Below are positions 6,996-15,370 of a DNA stretch of 29,811 nt, piece by piece (positions within the stretch are counted from its first letter, which is position 1; each line of letters opens with the position of its first letter). The notes under the pieces were generated by a model that saw nothing but the letters and a program-made list of their open reading frames with translations, did not search any database and was not told where the DNA came from. The translations under genes were made by a program, and so were the position numbers. This DNA is from Pseudomonadota bacterium. GTDB lineage: Bacteria; Pseudomonadota; Alphaproteobacteria; Caulobacterales; Caulobacteraceae. The stretch covers positions 1 to 29,811 of the forward strand of contig JAEYWU010000128.1 in assembly GCA_023428785.1 (NCBI GenBank), given 5' to 3'.

Positions 6996-8876
6996 ATGTC
7001 TCTGGCCCTGGCCGAATCCCGCACGCCTGACCTCTCAGACGCCCGCGACCTACTGCGGCGCGTCTGGGGCCACGCCGACTTCCGGGGGCTCCAGGCCGGC
7101 ATCGTCGTCGAGGTCCTCGCGGGCCGCGACGTCCTGGGCGTCCTGCCGACTGGCGGCGGCAAGAGTGTCTGCTATCAGCTTCCGGCCATCCTGCGTCCGG
7201 GCCTGGGCCTCGTCGTCTCGCCCCTGATCGCGCTGATGACCGATCAGGTCGAGGCGCTGGTGCAACAGGGCGTCGCCGCCGCCCGGCTCGATTCCAACGT
7301 CCCACCCGACCAGCGCGACGCCATTTGGGCCCAGGCGAGGACAGGCGAGCTCGACCTCCTCTACGTCTCGCCCGAAGGCCTCTCCCAGCCCGGCATGGAG
7401 CGGCGTCTATCGGAAATTCCGCTCAGCCTGATCGCCATCGACGAGGCCCACTGCGTCTCCCAGTGGGGCCACGACTTCCGGCCCGACTACCGCTCGCTCG
7501 GCCGGCTGGCCGAGATGTTCCCGGGCGTCCCGCGCATCGCCGTGACGGCCACCGCCGACCCGCGCACCCGCGACGATATCCTGGCTTCGCTCCGCCTCGA
7601 CGGCGCGAAGATCTTCGTCGACAGCTTCGCCCGCCCGAACCTGCGCCTCGCCGCCGAGCGCAAGGAGAGCGGCTCGAAAGCCAAAAACGACGCCCGCGTC
7701 GTCGACCTCGTCCTGAACCGCCGGGGCCAGTCCGGCGTCGTTTATTGCGGCGCCCGCGAGGCCTGCGAGCGCCTGACCGACCAGCTGGTCCAGGCTGGCG
7801 TCAACGCCGTCGCCTACCACGCCGGCATGCCGGGCCCTGACCGTGACCGGCGGCTCAAGAAGTTCCTGTCCGAGGACGGCGCGGTTGTCGTGGCCACGAT
7901 CGCCTTCGGCATGGGCGTCGACAAGGCCGACGTCCGCTTCGTCATCCACACCGATCCGCCGGGCTCGCTCGAAGCCTACTGGCAGGAGGTCGGCCGCGCC
8001 GGCCGCGACGGCGATCCGGCCGACTGCGTCACCCTCTACGGCCCGTCCGACATCGCCTGGACGCTCCGCCGCCTCGAAGGCCGGGACATGCCCGAGGATG
8101 TCCGCATCGCCCAGGTCGGCAAGGCGCGCCGCCTCTACGCCATGCTCGACGGCGCCGCCTGCCGCCAGCAGGCCGTCCGCACCTATTTCGGCGAAACCGG
8201 CGCCGAGCCCTGCGGCGTCTGTGACCTCTGCGCCGACACGCCGGATCTCTATGACGGCACGGTCCCCGCCCAAAAGGCGCTGGCCGCCGTCCAGCGGCTC
8301 GGCGGCCGCTTCGGCCGGGGCCGCGTCGTCGACCACCTGACCGGCCGCACCAAGGAGGTCCAGCCCTGGGAGGCCGACCTCTCCACCTGGGGCGTCGGCT
8401 CCGACACGGCGCCTGCCGGCTGGCGTGACGTAATCGATCACCTGCTGTTCGAAGGCCTGCTGGTCGAGGACCCGAACGAGGGCAAGCCGATCCTAAAGCT
8501 CGGCGACGCTGACGCCGTCCGCTCCGTCTATCGCGGCGAGCGGGCCGTCCAGATCCGCCGCGAGCCCGCCGCCTATGACGCGTCCACCCGCTCAGGCAAT
8601 CCGCGCAACCGCAAACGCGTCGCCAGCCTCGGTCCCGCCGAGGTCCTCCTGCCGGAAGTCCAGGCCCGCTTCGATGTGCTCCGCGCCTGGCGCCGCGACC
8701 GCGCCGCCGAGCAGCGCGTCCCGCCCTACGTCATCTTCCAGGACCGGACGCTCGCTGAGATCGCCCGCGCCCAGCCGTCCTCGCTCGACGCCCTCGGCCG
8801 CATCTCCGGTGTCGGCCAGTCCAAGCTGGACCGCTATGGCAAGGCGGTGCTGGCTGTCCTCGAACAGACGGCCTGA
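6996..8876 (+). CDS. recQ: ATP-dependent DNA helicase RecQ
   Basis: 3'-5' superfamily 2 helicase of 626 residues acting in recombination and fork repair. Walker A is PTGGGKS at residues 51-57 and the DEAH box is IDEAHCVSQWGHDFRPD around 148-164, including the RecQ aromatic-rich loop. Helicase motif VI is in the QEVGRAGRDG stretch. The RecQ zinc cysteines are CRQQ...CGVCDLC near 388-411, followed by the winged-helix region. A C-terminal HRDC domain covers about 557-626 (RFDVLRAWRRDRA, then ISGVGQSKLDRYG). The ATG at 6996 is chosen over a TTG 36 nt upstream because the family alignment begins just after it. No good Shine-Dalgarno is visible. It stands alone. Confidence 0.96.
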   Translation: MSLALAESRTPDLSDARDLLRRVWGHADFRGLQAGIVVEVLAGRDVLGVLPTGGGKSVCYQLPAILRPGLGLVVSPLIALMTDQVEALVQQGVAAARLDSNVPPDQRDAIWAQARTGELDLLYVSPEGLSQPGMERRLSEIPLSLIAIDEAHCVSQWGHDFRPDYRSLGRLAEMFPGVPRIAVTATADPRTRDDILASLRLDGAKIFVDSFARPNLRLAAERKESGSKAKNDARVVDLVLNRRGQSGVVYCGAREACERLTDQLVQAGVNAVAYHAGMPGPDRDRRLKKFLSEDGAVVVATIAFGMGVDKADVRFVIHTDPPGSLEAYWQEVGRAGRDGDPADCVTLYGPSDIAWTLRRLEGRDMPEDVRIAQVGKARRLYAMLDGAACRQQAVRTYFGETGAEPCGVCDLCADTPDLYDGTVPAQKALAAVQRLGGRFGRGRVVDHLTGRTKEVQPWEADLSTWGVGSDTAPAGWRDVIDHLLFEGLLVEDPNEGKPILKLGDADAVRSVYRGERAVQIRREPAAYDASTRSGNPRNRKRVASLGPAEVLLPEVQARFDVLRAWRRDRAAEQRVPPYVIFQDRTLAEIARAQPSSLDALGRISGVGQSKLDRYGKAVLAVLEQTA

Positions 8877-8977
8877 TCGCCACATTCAAATTCCTTCCGA
8901 CCACGCGACGTTTTGGCGATTGCCAAGGACGCTGCGCTGCACATAACGTGACGCAGTGCACCATCCGGTCGGCTCCC

Positions 8978-8995
8978 TTCGTCCGGATCGTCCAC
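8978..8995 (+). repeat. 18-bp repeat, upstream copy beside the ammonium transporter
   Basis: TTCGTCCGGATCGTCCAC lies just before the transporter's start region and matches 17 of 18 bases with 10348-10365 downstream of the same gene, in the same orientation. Confidence 0.5.
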
Positions 8996-9005
8996 GGGGG
9001 ATGAC

Positions 9006-10313
9006 ATGGGTAAAGTCGCAGCCTTGCTCGCTGGAACCATCGGCCTCATCGCAGCGGGGCCGGCGTCCGCCGCAGGCCTGCTGCCGCATCAGGCGGCTCT
9101 CGAAATCGACGGGTCGGCGACGGCCTGGATCCTCACCTCCACCGCCCTGGTCCTGATGATGACCCTGCCGGGCCTGGCGCTGTTCTATGGCGGCATGGTG
9201 CGGCGCAAGAACATCATCGCCATGGTCGCCCAGTCCGGCGCGGCCTTTGCGGTTGTGACCGTCCTCTGGTTCATCGCGGGGTACAGCCTCTCGTTCGGGG
9301 CCGGGAGCGACGCGCTCCAGCCCTTCGTCGGCGGGTTCGACGTCCTGTTCCTGAACGGCGTCACGCCCGAGACGGCCAACAGCCTCTTGCCGGGGCTGCC
9401 CGAGCTGCTGTTCATTTCGTTTCAGCTGACCTTCGCGATCATCACTCCGGCCCTGATCGTCGGCTCGGTGGCCGAGCGGATGAAGTTCTCGGCCTCCGTG
9501 CTGTTCTTCGGCCTGTGGCACCTGCTGGTCTATGCGCCGATCTGTCATCAGGTGTGGGGCGGCGGCTATCTCGGCTCGATGGGCGTGCTGGACTTCGCCG
9601 GCGGCGCGGTCGTGCACGTCAATGCAGGCGTGGCCGGTCTGGTCTGTGCTCTGGTCATGGGCCCGCGCCACGGCTTCCGGCGCGACCTGATGGCGCCGTC
9701 GAACCTGGCCTATACGGCCATCGGCACCGGGCTGCTGCTCGTGGGCTGGCTGGGCTTCAACGCCGGTTCGGCGGGCGCGGCCGACACACTGGCGGCGACG
9801 GCGGCCTTCAACACCATCCTGGCGGCGGCCGCCGGCGCGGTCGGCTGGATCGCGGTGGAGTGGATCGAGCGCAAGCGTCCGACCTTGCTGGGCCTCCTCT
9901 CGGGCGTGGTCGGAGGCCTGGTGGCCATTACGCCGGCGGCGGGCTTCGTGCTGCCGTCGGGCGCCTTCGTCATCGGCCTGATCGCCGGTCCGGCCTGCTA
10001 TGCGGGCGCGGTGTGGCTCAAGCACCTGCTCAAGTACGACGACAGCCTGGACGCCTGGGGCATCCACGGCATCGGCGGCATCGTCGGCGCCCTGCTGACG
10101 GGCGTCTTCGCGTCGACGGCGGTCAACGGCCTGTCGGAAGGCGCGAGCGTGGTGACCCAGGCCATCGGTCTGGTCGGCGCCATGGCCTGGAGCGCGGTCG
10201 GCACCTTCGTGGTCCTGATGATCTGCAAGTACACGACCGGCCTGCGAGTGACGAAGGACGAGGAGATCGAAGGCCTCGACTACACCCAGCACGGCGAGTC
10301 CCTGCACGACTGA
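9006..10313 (+). CDS. amtB: ammonium transporter (Amt family)
   Basis: 435-residue inner-membrane ammonium channel/transporter. A cleavable signal (residues 1-23, ending GPASAAG) precedes eleven hydrophobic helices, as in Gram-negative Amt proteins. The pore twin histidines are His204 in VVHVNAG and His354 in WGIHGIGG, equivalent to E. coli His168/His318. The signature FAIITPALIVGSVAERMKFSA is present. The start follows a GGGGGA site. The usual partner glnK (PII) is not adjacent: recQ is upstream and a convergent MFS gene downstream. The upstream 129 nt shows no convincing sigma-54 promoter. Confidence 0.96.
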   Translation: MGKVAALLAGTIGLIAAGPASAAGLLPHQAALEIDGSATAWILTSTALVLMMTLPGLALFYGGMVRRKNIIAMVAQSGAAFAVVTVLWFIAGYSLSFGAGSDALQPFVGGFDVLFLNGVTPETANSLLPGLPELLFISFQLTFAIITPALIVGSVAERMKFSASVLFFGLWHLLVYAPICHQVWGGGYLGSMGVLDFAGGAVVHVNAGVAGLVCALVMGPRHGFRRDLMAPSNLAYTAIGTGLLLVGWLGFNAGSAGAADTLAATAAFNTILAAAAGAVGWIAVEWIERKRPTLLGLLSGVVGGLVAITPAAGFVLPSGAFVIGLIAGPACYAGAVWLKHLLKYDDSLDAWGIHGIGGIVGALLTGVFASTAVNGLSEGASVVTQAIGLVGAMAWSAVGTFVVLMICKYTTGLRVTKDEEIEGLDYTQHGESLHD

Positions 10314-10339
10314 GGCGGACGGGAAAAACACCGTCCAAC

Positions 10340-10375
10340 TCGTCCGGTTCGTCCGGGTCGTCCACCTCGTCGAAC
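10340..10375 (+). repeat. four degenerate 9-bp tandem units
   Basis: Four consecutive 9-mers, each starting TCGTC (TCGTCCGGT, TCGTCCGGG, TCGTCCACC, TCGTCGAAC), lie 27 nt after the transporter stop. The second and third units belong to the 18-bp repeat (10348-10365) shared with the region before the gene. The rest of the 251-nt gap (10314-10564) between the two convergent genes shows no gene and no clear terminator. Confidence 0.55.
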
Positions 10376-10564
10376 GCTTAAAACAGGCGCGCCCGGCGAC
10401 TTTGGGAGCCCGACGGAAGGCCGCATCGTTCGTTTGAGATATCGATGTCAAAGACCCTCCTCGCAGCCTAGGCGCGCGCGGACGGGCGGGGAAAATCCGA
10501 GGGCGTGTTCCCGTCGACGCCTTTGCGATCAGCGTCTTGGTCCGCGCGGCAGCGGGTATGAGGG

Positions 10565-11875
10565 CTAGTCCCCCACGACCTCCGCGACTGGGCGTGGCGC
10601 GCTCTTCATGGCCAGCCAGAAGCCCAGCAGGGACAGAAACCCGATCACCACGCTGACGATGGTGAGCGACAGGGCCAGTTGGCCTTCGCCGCCCATCGCG
10701 TCGGACGCCAGGGTGACCACGGTGGGGGCCACGCCGATGCCGATCAGGGCGCCGAGGATCATGAACGCGCCAAGGCACAGGCCGCGCTCTTCATTCGGCA
10801 CCAGCACGGCGATGGCCGTGGCCGTGATCAGGCCCGAAATGGTCCCGCAGATCATCAGCACCGTAAAGGCGACGCCGAACAGGGCGGTGGTCGGCATGAC
10901 GGGATAGAGCGAGGCCGGAATGGCGATGACGCCCGCTACGATGGTGCCGAAAAGGATGCCCCCGCGGCGGCCGAGCTTCTGGCCCCAGTCGGCGCCGAAG
11001 CCGCCGAGGACAGAGCCGACGATGCCCGCGAGGATCAGCCCGCCGCCCATCCAGCCGCCGAACTCGGCGGGGCTGAGGCCGTAGTTGCGGATCAGGACCG
11101 GAGCGGCCCAGACACCGGCGGCCATGTCAGCCATGACCACGCCGACCTGGCCGATGAAGAGCGGGATCAGGAAGGCGCGGCGAGCCCACAAGGCGGCGGC
11201 GATGGCCTTGATCGACGCATTGGTCTGTTCGACCTCATGGCGTTCGGGCTCGCGGATCAGCAGCAGCGGCAGGGTCAGGGCGACCGAGCCCATGGCGAAC
11301 CAGAGGCTGACCTCCCGCCAGGGCTCCAGGCCCATCAGGCTGGGGACGGCCTGTTCGATGATGGCGCCCAGCAGGGCGCCGCCAATCGCGAAAGCAAGCG
11401 CTGCGCCCAGGACATTGCCCAGCGACAGCACCAGCAGGGACCGGCCGCGTCGCTCGGGCATACACATGTCAGCGGCGACCGAGATTCCGATCGGCACGAC
11501 GAAGTTGCCCGCCGCGCCCGACAGCATGCGGGCGAAGAAGAGCAGGCCGAAATCCTGGGCGAAGGCGGTCAGGACCATGCCGGCGGTCCAGATGAAGGAC
11601 AGGCCGAGCAGGATGCGGATGCGGTTGGCGCGGTCGGCCAGCCAGCCGAGCGGCAGGGCGACGAGCGCCATGGGCAGGGCGATCGCGATCCCCTGGACCA
11701 GCCCGACCTGAAAGTCGGTCAGGCCCATGGAGAGCTTGGCGGCTTCCTGCAGGGGCGAGAAAATCGTCTTCATGGCCGCGCCGGCCAGCACGACCAGAGA
11801 GACGACGATGATGGCGCCCCAGAGGGTGCGCCGCTGGGCAGGCGGCGGGGCCGCCTCGAGGATGTCAGTGGTCAT
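10565..11875 (-). CDS. MFS transporter (Spinster-like)
   Basis: 436-residue major facilitator with about twelve membrane helices. The cytoplasmic loop 2-3 motif is present as LGWLADRANRIRILLG (about residues 77-92), and the LSGAAGNFVVPIGISVAADM stretch marks the fourth and fifth helices. The general pattern resembles Spinster-type MFS carriers that are common in catabolic clusters of Sphingomonadales and Caulobacterales. The start lies only 3 nt after the upstream hydrolase stop, so it is the last gene of the minus-strand operon. It probably moves the substrate or product of the operon's esterases across the inner membrane. Substrate and direction cannot be told. Confidence 0.9.
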   Translation of the reverse strand: MTTDILEAAPPPAQRRTLWGAIIVVSLVVLAGAAMKTIFSPLQEAAKLSMGLTDFQVGLVQGIAIALPMALVALPLGWLADRANRIRILLGLSFIWTAGMVLTAFAQDFGLLFFARMLSGAAGNFVVPIGISVAADMCMPERRGRSLLVLSLGNVLGAALAFAIGGALLGAIIEQAVPSLMGLEPWREVSLWFAMGSVALTLPLLLIREPERHEVEQTNASIKAIAAALWARRAFLIPLFIGQVGVVMADMAAGVWAAPVLIRNYGLSPAEFGGWMGGGLILAGIVGSVLGGFGADWGQKLGRRGGILFGTIVAGVIAIPASLYPVMPTTALFGVAFTVLMICGTISGLITATAIAVLVPNEERGLCLGAFMILGALIGIGVAPTVVTLASDAMGGEGQLALSLTIVSVVIGFLSLLGFWLAMKSAPRPVAEVVGD

Positions 11876-11878
11876 CGG

Positions 11879-12841
11879 TCAGGCCTTGGAAAAGAGGAAG
11901 CGCTGGAGGGCGTCGTGGCTGTCGCGGCGCGCGCGGACGGCGACGTCGGCGGTGGGATGCAGGTCGTAGCCGTGGACTCCGCCCGGATAGACATGGAGTT
12001 CGACCGGGACGCCGGCACGGTTCAGGCGGCGGGCGTAATCGATGTCCTCGTCCACGAAGAGATCGAGCGCGCCGGTCGTGATGAAGGCCGGTGGCAGGTT
12101 GGCCAGGTTGGTCGCCCGGGCCGCCGCCGCATAGGGCGAGACCTCGGGCGAGCCGGGCGCCTGACCCAGCAGGGCCGACCAGCCGAAAGCATTGTTGTGC
12201 GGCGTCCAGATGTAGTCGCCGGCGACCGGGTGCGGCTCGAGATCGGCGCAGGTGCGGTCGTCGAGCATCGGATAGACGAGGTGCTGGAAGGCCAGCGCGT
12301 ATTCGCCCCGGTCGCGCGCCAGCAGGGCCAGGGCAGCGGCCAGACCGCCGCCCGCGCTCTCGCCGGTGACGCCGATGCGGGTCGTGTCGATGCCGAGCGT
12401 CTCGGCATTGGCGAAGGTCCAGACCAGGCCGGCGTAGCAATCCTCGACGGGGCCGGGGTGGCGCGTGTCCGGCGCGAGCCGGTAGTTCACCGAAACGAGG
12501 ATGCAGCCGAGATCGGCGACGCGCTCGCGGTGCAGGGCTTCGACCTCCTCGGCCGAGCCCATGACATAGCCGCCGCCGTGGATGTGAAAGAGGCAGGGCA
12601 GGGGGCCGGTGGTCTCGGCCGGGTGATAGACCAGCAGGGAGATATCGGGCGCGCCGTCGGGGCCCGGGGCGACATGGCGCGTCTGGCGTACGGCCTGGGC
12701 CGCCTCCGACATGGGCGGGAGCGGCAGGCGGCTGGCGCCGGACCGCAGTTCGGCCAGAAGCTCGGGCGTCAGGGCGACGGTCGGCCAGGCGTCGAGCATC
12801 GGCAGGATCTCGACATCGACCAGATGGCGGCTTCGGCTCAT
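11879..12841 (-). CDS. alpha/beta hydrolase, hormone-sensitive-lipase family
   Basis: 320-residue cytoplasmic esterase with no signal peptide. The HSL (bacterial family IV) oxyanion motif is HIHGGGYV at residues 86-93; the catalytic triad is Ser162 (GESAGGG), Asp260 (GALDLFVDED) and His290 (GVHGYDL). Members usually cleave short to medium acyl esters. It starts 10 nt after the SDR stop and is followed after 3 nt by the MFS gene. With the carboxylesterase at the head of the operon it gives two different esterases in one unit, suggesting a substrate with more than one ester bond or a two-step hydrolysis. Confidence 0.9.
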   Translation of the reverse strand: MSRSRHLVDVEILPMLDAWPTVALTPELLAELRSGASRLPLPPMSEAAQAVRQTRHVAPGPDGAPDISLLVYHPAETTGPLPCLFHIHGGGYVMGSAEEVEALHRERVADLGCILVSVNYRLAPDTRHPGPVEDCYAGLVWTFANAETLGIDTTRIGVTGESAGGGLAAALALLARDRGEYALAFQHLVYPMLDDRTCADLEPHPVAGDYIWTPHNNAFGWSALLGQAPGSPEVSPYAAAARATNLANLPPAFITTGALDLFVDEDIDYARRLNRAGVPVELHVYPGGVHGYDLHPTADVAVRARRDSHDALQRFLFSKA

Positions 12842-12851
12842 GGGTTGCTCC

Positions 12852-13625
12852 TCACCAGCAGCTGTAGCCGCCGTCCGTCAGGACGATGGAGCCGGTCATC
12901 AGGCTGGAGGCGTCCGACGCCAGGAACAGGACGGCCGAGGCTACCTCTTCCGGTTCGCCCAGGCGCGCCATGGGCGTGGAATCGATCCAGCGCTTGAACA
13001 TCGGCGCCTCGCGATCGGCGAAGGCGTTCAGCGGCGTGGCGATATAGGTCGGCGCCACCGCGTTGACGCGCACGCCGCGCGCGCCCCATTCGGCGGCCAG
13101 CGACTTCGTCAGATGATGCACGGCGGCCTTGGAGGCGTTGTAGTGGGCCTGGCCCTGAGGCCGGTTGACGATGAAGCCCGACATGGAGCCGACGTTGACG
13201 ATGGCGCCGGAGCCCTGCGCCAGCATGTGGCGGCCAAAGGCGCGCGCGCACCAGAAGGTCCCGTTGAGGTTCACGTCCAGAACCTTGAGCCACCGCTCGT
13301 CGGTCATGTCTTCGGCGTCGATCTCCGAGAGGGCGATACCGGCGTTGTTGACCAGAATGTCGATGCGGCCGTGGCGAGCGGCGAGTTCGTCGGCGACCTC
13401 GGCGACGCGGGCGCTGTCGGTCACGTCCATGATCACGCCTTCGACGGCGTGACCCTTGTCGGCCAGGGAGGCGATGGCCTTGTCGAGCGCATCCTGGGTC
13501 AGGTCGGCGATGACGACCTTGGCGCCCGCCTCGGCGAGGGCGTCGGCGGCGCACCAACCGATGCCCGAGGCGCCGCCGGTGACGAAGGCGACGCGGCCGT
13601 CGAGGCGGAACTTGTCCAGGTACAT
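12852..13625 (-). CDS. short-chain dehydrogenase/reductase
   Basis: 257-residue classical SDR. The dinucleotide motif is TGGASGIG (16-23), the structural motif NNAG (93-96), and the catalytic Ser147, Tyr162 and Lys166 (YNASK). Asp41 at the end of the second strand favours NAD(H) over NADP(H). The sequence resembles polyol or secondary-alcohol dehydrogenases. Start at 13625 forms a TGATG overlap with the upstream carboxylesterase stop, so the two are translationally coupled. In context it may oxidise the alcohol released by ester cleavage. Specific substrate unknown. Confidence 0.92.
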   Translation of the reverse strand: MYLDKFRLDGRVAFVTGGASGIGWCAADALAEAGAKVVIADLTQDALDKAIASLADKGHAVEGVIMDVTDSARVAEVADELAARHGRIDILVNNAGIALSEIDAEDMTDERWLKVLDVNLNGTFWCARAFGRHMLAQGSGAIVNVGSMSGFIVNRPQGQAHYNASKAAVHHLTKSLAAEWGARGVRVNAVAPTYIATPLNAFADREAPMFKRWIDSTPMARLGEPEEVASAVLFLASDASSLMTGSIVLTDGGYSCW

Positions 13626-15109
13626 CAGGGCTTCCAGAAGCGGGTCAGAGGGAAGTCGGTGTCGGTCTCGACGCGGGTGCGGGCCGCCTCCAGCTCGTGC
13701 ACCTGACGATCCAAGGCGGTGTATTCGGGCCAGGGCAGGGACCCGTCGCGCCCGAAGCCGATCCAGACGCGGTGGACGTAATCGGCAAGGGCCTGGGGCG
13801 GGTTCGCGCCCAGGAAACCGCGGGGGCCGGCGCCGGTCGACAGGGTGTCGAACACGAACGGGATTTCGACCGCATGGCATGCGCCGAGCTCGCCGTTGAA
13901 GGCGGTCGAGCGCCAGCCGAACTCATAGAACCAGGTCTTGCCCTGATGGGCGCCGGCATAGACCCGCGCCGGCCAGCGAAAGACCAGATCGGACAGCGCC
14001 AGGGTCATGGCCTCGCCCGCGCTGCGGCGGCCTTTGCGATAGGCCTTGAGAATCTTGCCGGCGTTCTTCTCGACGCGGGAAAGGGCCAGCCAGGCCAGAA
14101 GCCCGCCGATCTTCCGCTTCACGCCGGTTGGGACGAAATAGAGGTTCATCTCTTCGGAGTTGGTGCCGATCAGCACCTCGACGTCGCGGCCGGCGCCCTG
14201 GGCCAGGGCCTGGAGCGGCGGGACCGGGATGACGTCGTCACCGTGCACCGGCAGGAACTTGGACAGGCCATAGGCCTCGTCGCGGCCGTTGGCGTTCCTG
14301 AGGTCGATGCCGCCGGTGGGCAGGGCGGCCTTGGCCAGCGCCTGCAGGCCGTCGTCGTAGCTGACCGAGGCGAAGCCTTCGCGCGTGGGTTTGACGCCCA
14401 GGAGCTTCGCCATTTTGGCGGTGGTGCGCCGCGCCACCGAGATGTCGCGGGTCATGCTGCCGTGGCCGGACTCGATGATGGCCCGGCGGAACAGTCCCTG
14501 GGCCTTGGGCGAGACGACCAGATCGGCGACCGACATGGCCCCGGCGGATTCGCCGAAGACCGTGACGTTGGCCGGATCGCCGCCGAAGGCCGCTGCATTG
14601 CGCTGGATCCACTCCAGCGCGGCGATCATGTCGCGCATGCCCAGATTGGTCGGCACGCCCTCGATGGGCATGAAGCCGTCGACGCCCAGGCGGTAGCCGA
14701 TCGAGATCAGGATGACGCCGTCGCGGGCGAAGGCCGTGCCGTCCTGCACCGGGGCCATGGCCGCGCCGCCGGTCCAGGCGCCGCCGTGGATGAAGACCAT
14801 GATCGGGGCGTCGGTCGCGCCGTTCGGGGTCCAGATATTGAGGTTCAGGTATTCGTCGCCCTTGTCCCAACCCTTGCCGACGAGGGGCGTCAGATCCAGC
14901 GCATCGAAGGGCGCCAGCAGATAGGGTGCGCTAGCCCCCTTGGCCGTGCCGTCGCGGACATCCTGCCAGCCGGGATGAGGTTGTGGCTCGCGAAAGCGCA
15001 GATCGCCGACCGGCGCCGCCGCATAGGGGATGCCAAGGAAGCGGGAGACGCCGCCCTTGGAGACGCCTCGGACCTGGCCGGATTCTATGGTGATGATCGG
15101 GTCGGACAT
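13625..15109 (-). CDS. type-B carboxylesterase, cytoplasmic
   Basis: 494-residue COesterase-family enzyme and the first gene of the minus-strand operon. The oxyanion loop is FIHGGAW (106-112), nucleophile Ser188 in GESAGA, acid Glu320 in GTNSEE, and His412 in GACHAVEIPF. There is no signal peptide, unlike the paralogue at 2896-4458, so it should act on imported esters. The ATG at 15109 is chosen because MSDPIITIESGQVRG matches the family N-terminus; the frame stays open to 15310 but that extension does not look like protein. The RBS is weak. Transcription would start in the 261-nt divergent region shared with the TonB receptor, which carries a conserved 17-bp motif. Confidence 0.9.
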   Translation of the reverse strand: MSDPIITIESGQVRGVSKGGVSRFLGIPYAAAPVGDLRFREPQPHPGWQDVRDGTAKGASAPYLLAPFDALDLTPLVGKGWDKGDEYLNLNIWTPNGATDAPIMVFIHGGAWTGGAAMAPVQDGTAFARDGVILISIGYRLGVDGFMPIEGVPTNLGMRDMIAALEWIQRNAAAFGGDPANVTVFGESAGAMSVADLVVSPKAQGLFRRAIIESGHGSMTRDISVARRTTAKMAKLLGVKPTREGFASVSYDDGLQALAKAALPTGGIDLRNANGRDEAYGLSKFLPVHGDDVIPVPPLQALAQGAGRDVEVLIGTNSEEMNLYFVPTGVKRKIGGLLAWLALSRVEKNAGKILKAYRKGRRSAGEAMTLALSDLVFRWPARVYAGAHQGKTWFYEFGWRSTAFNGELGACHAVEIPFVFDTLSTGAGPRGFLGANPPQALADYVHRVWIGFGRDGSLPWPEYTALDRQVHELEAARTRVETDTDFPLTRFWKP

Positions 15110-15308
15110 GGGCGCGGCCTTGATAATGTCGACTGACCATAGCGGCGCCTTGGTCTGGACGGCGAACCGGACGTTTGCAGACCCGCAGCCGGACCTTGCT
15201 TGCTCGGCGCCCGGGAGGCGGGGCCTTGTGGCGGGGCGTCCCGGCGGAACAGAAATCGTGCCGGTATGCAAACTGTGTGGCGCCGCCGCCCCTGTTCGAC
15301 AGTTGGTC

Positions 15309-15325
15309 AACCTGTCAGATAGGTT
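15309..15325. promoter_or_regulatory. 17-bp putative regulator site, receptor/esterase divergent promoter
   Basis: AACCTGTCAGATAGGTT is a near-palindrome (one mismatched pair) in the divergent gap 15110-15370. It shares 15 of 17 bases with the site at 18736-18752 before the AraC gene. It ends 45 nt before the receptor ATG and about 200 nt from the esterase start, so direct control of the receptor is most likely. The rest of this gap contains CTGTTCGACAG at 15292-15302, which may be a weak further half-site. Confidence 0.6.
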
Positions 15326-15370
15326 TCATCGATAACGGCGGCGCGAGAAGCCGCGTTCGGAGGGAATTCC

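Noticed and set aside
8938..8960. NtrC-type enhancer (TGCAC...GTGCA) before the ammonium transporter
   Set aside because: The arms are right but the spacer is 13 nt instead of 7, and no sigma-54 promoter is found.
6828..10460. 13-nt string ATGTCAAAGACCC shared by two intergenic regions in opposite orientation
   Set aside because: A match of this length is expected by chance several times in a 30-kb window.
10679..12997. Long plus-strand frame opposite the MFS and hydrolase genes
   Set aside because: Low-complexity Gly/Asp/Arg/Gln composition and overlap with well-supported minus-strand genes.
15110..15310. N-terminal extension of the carboxylesterase to 15310
   Set aside because: The extension has no family similarity, and the core fold begins right at the ATG at 15109.
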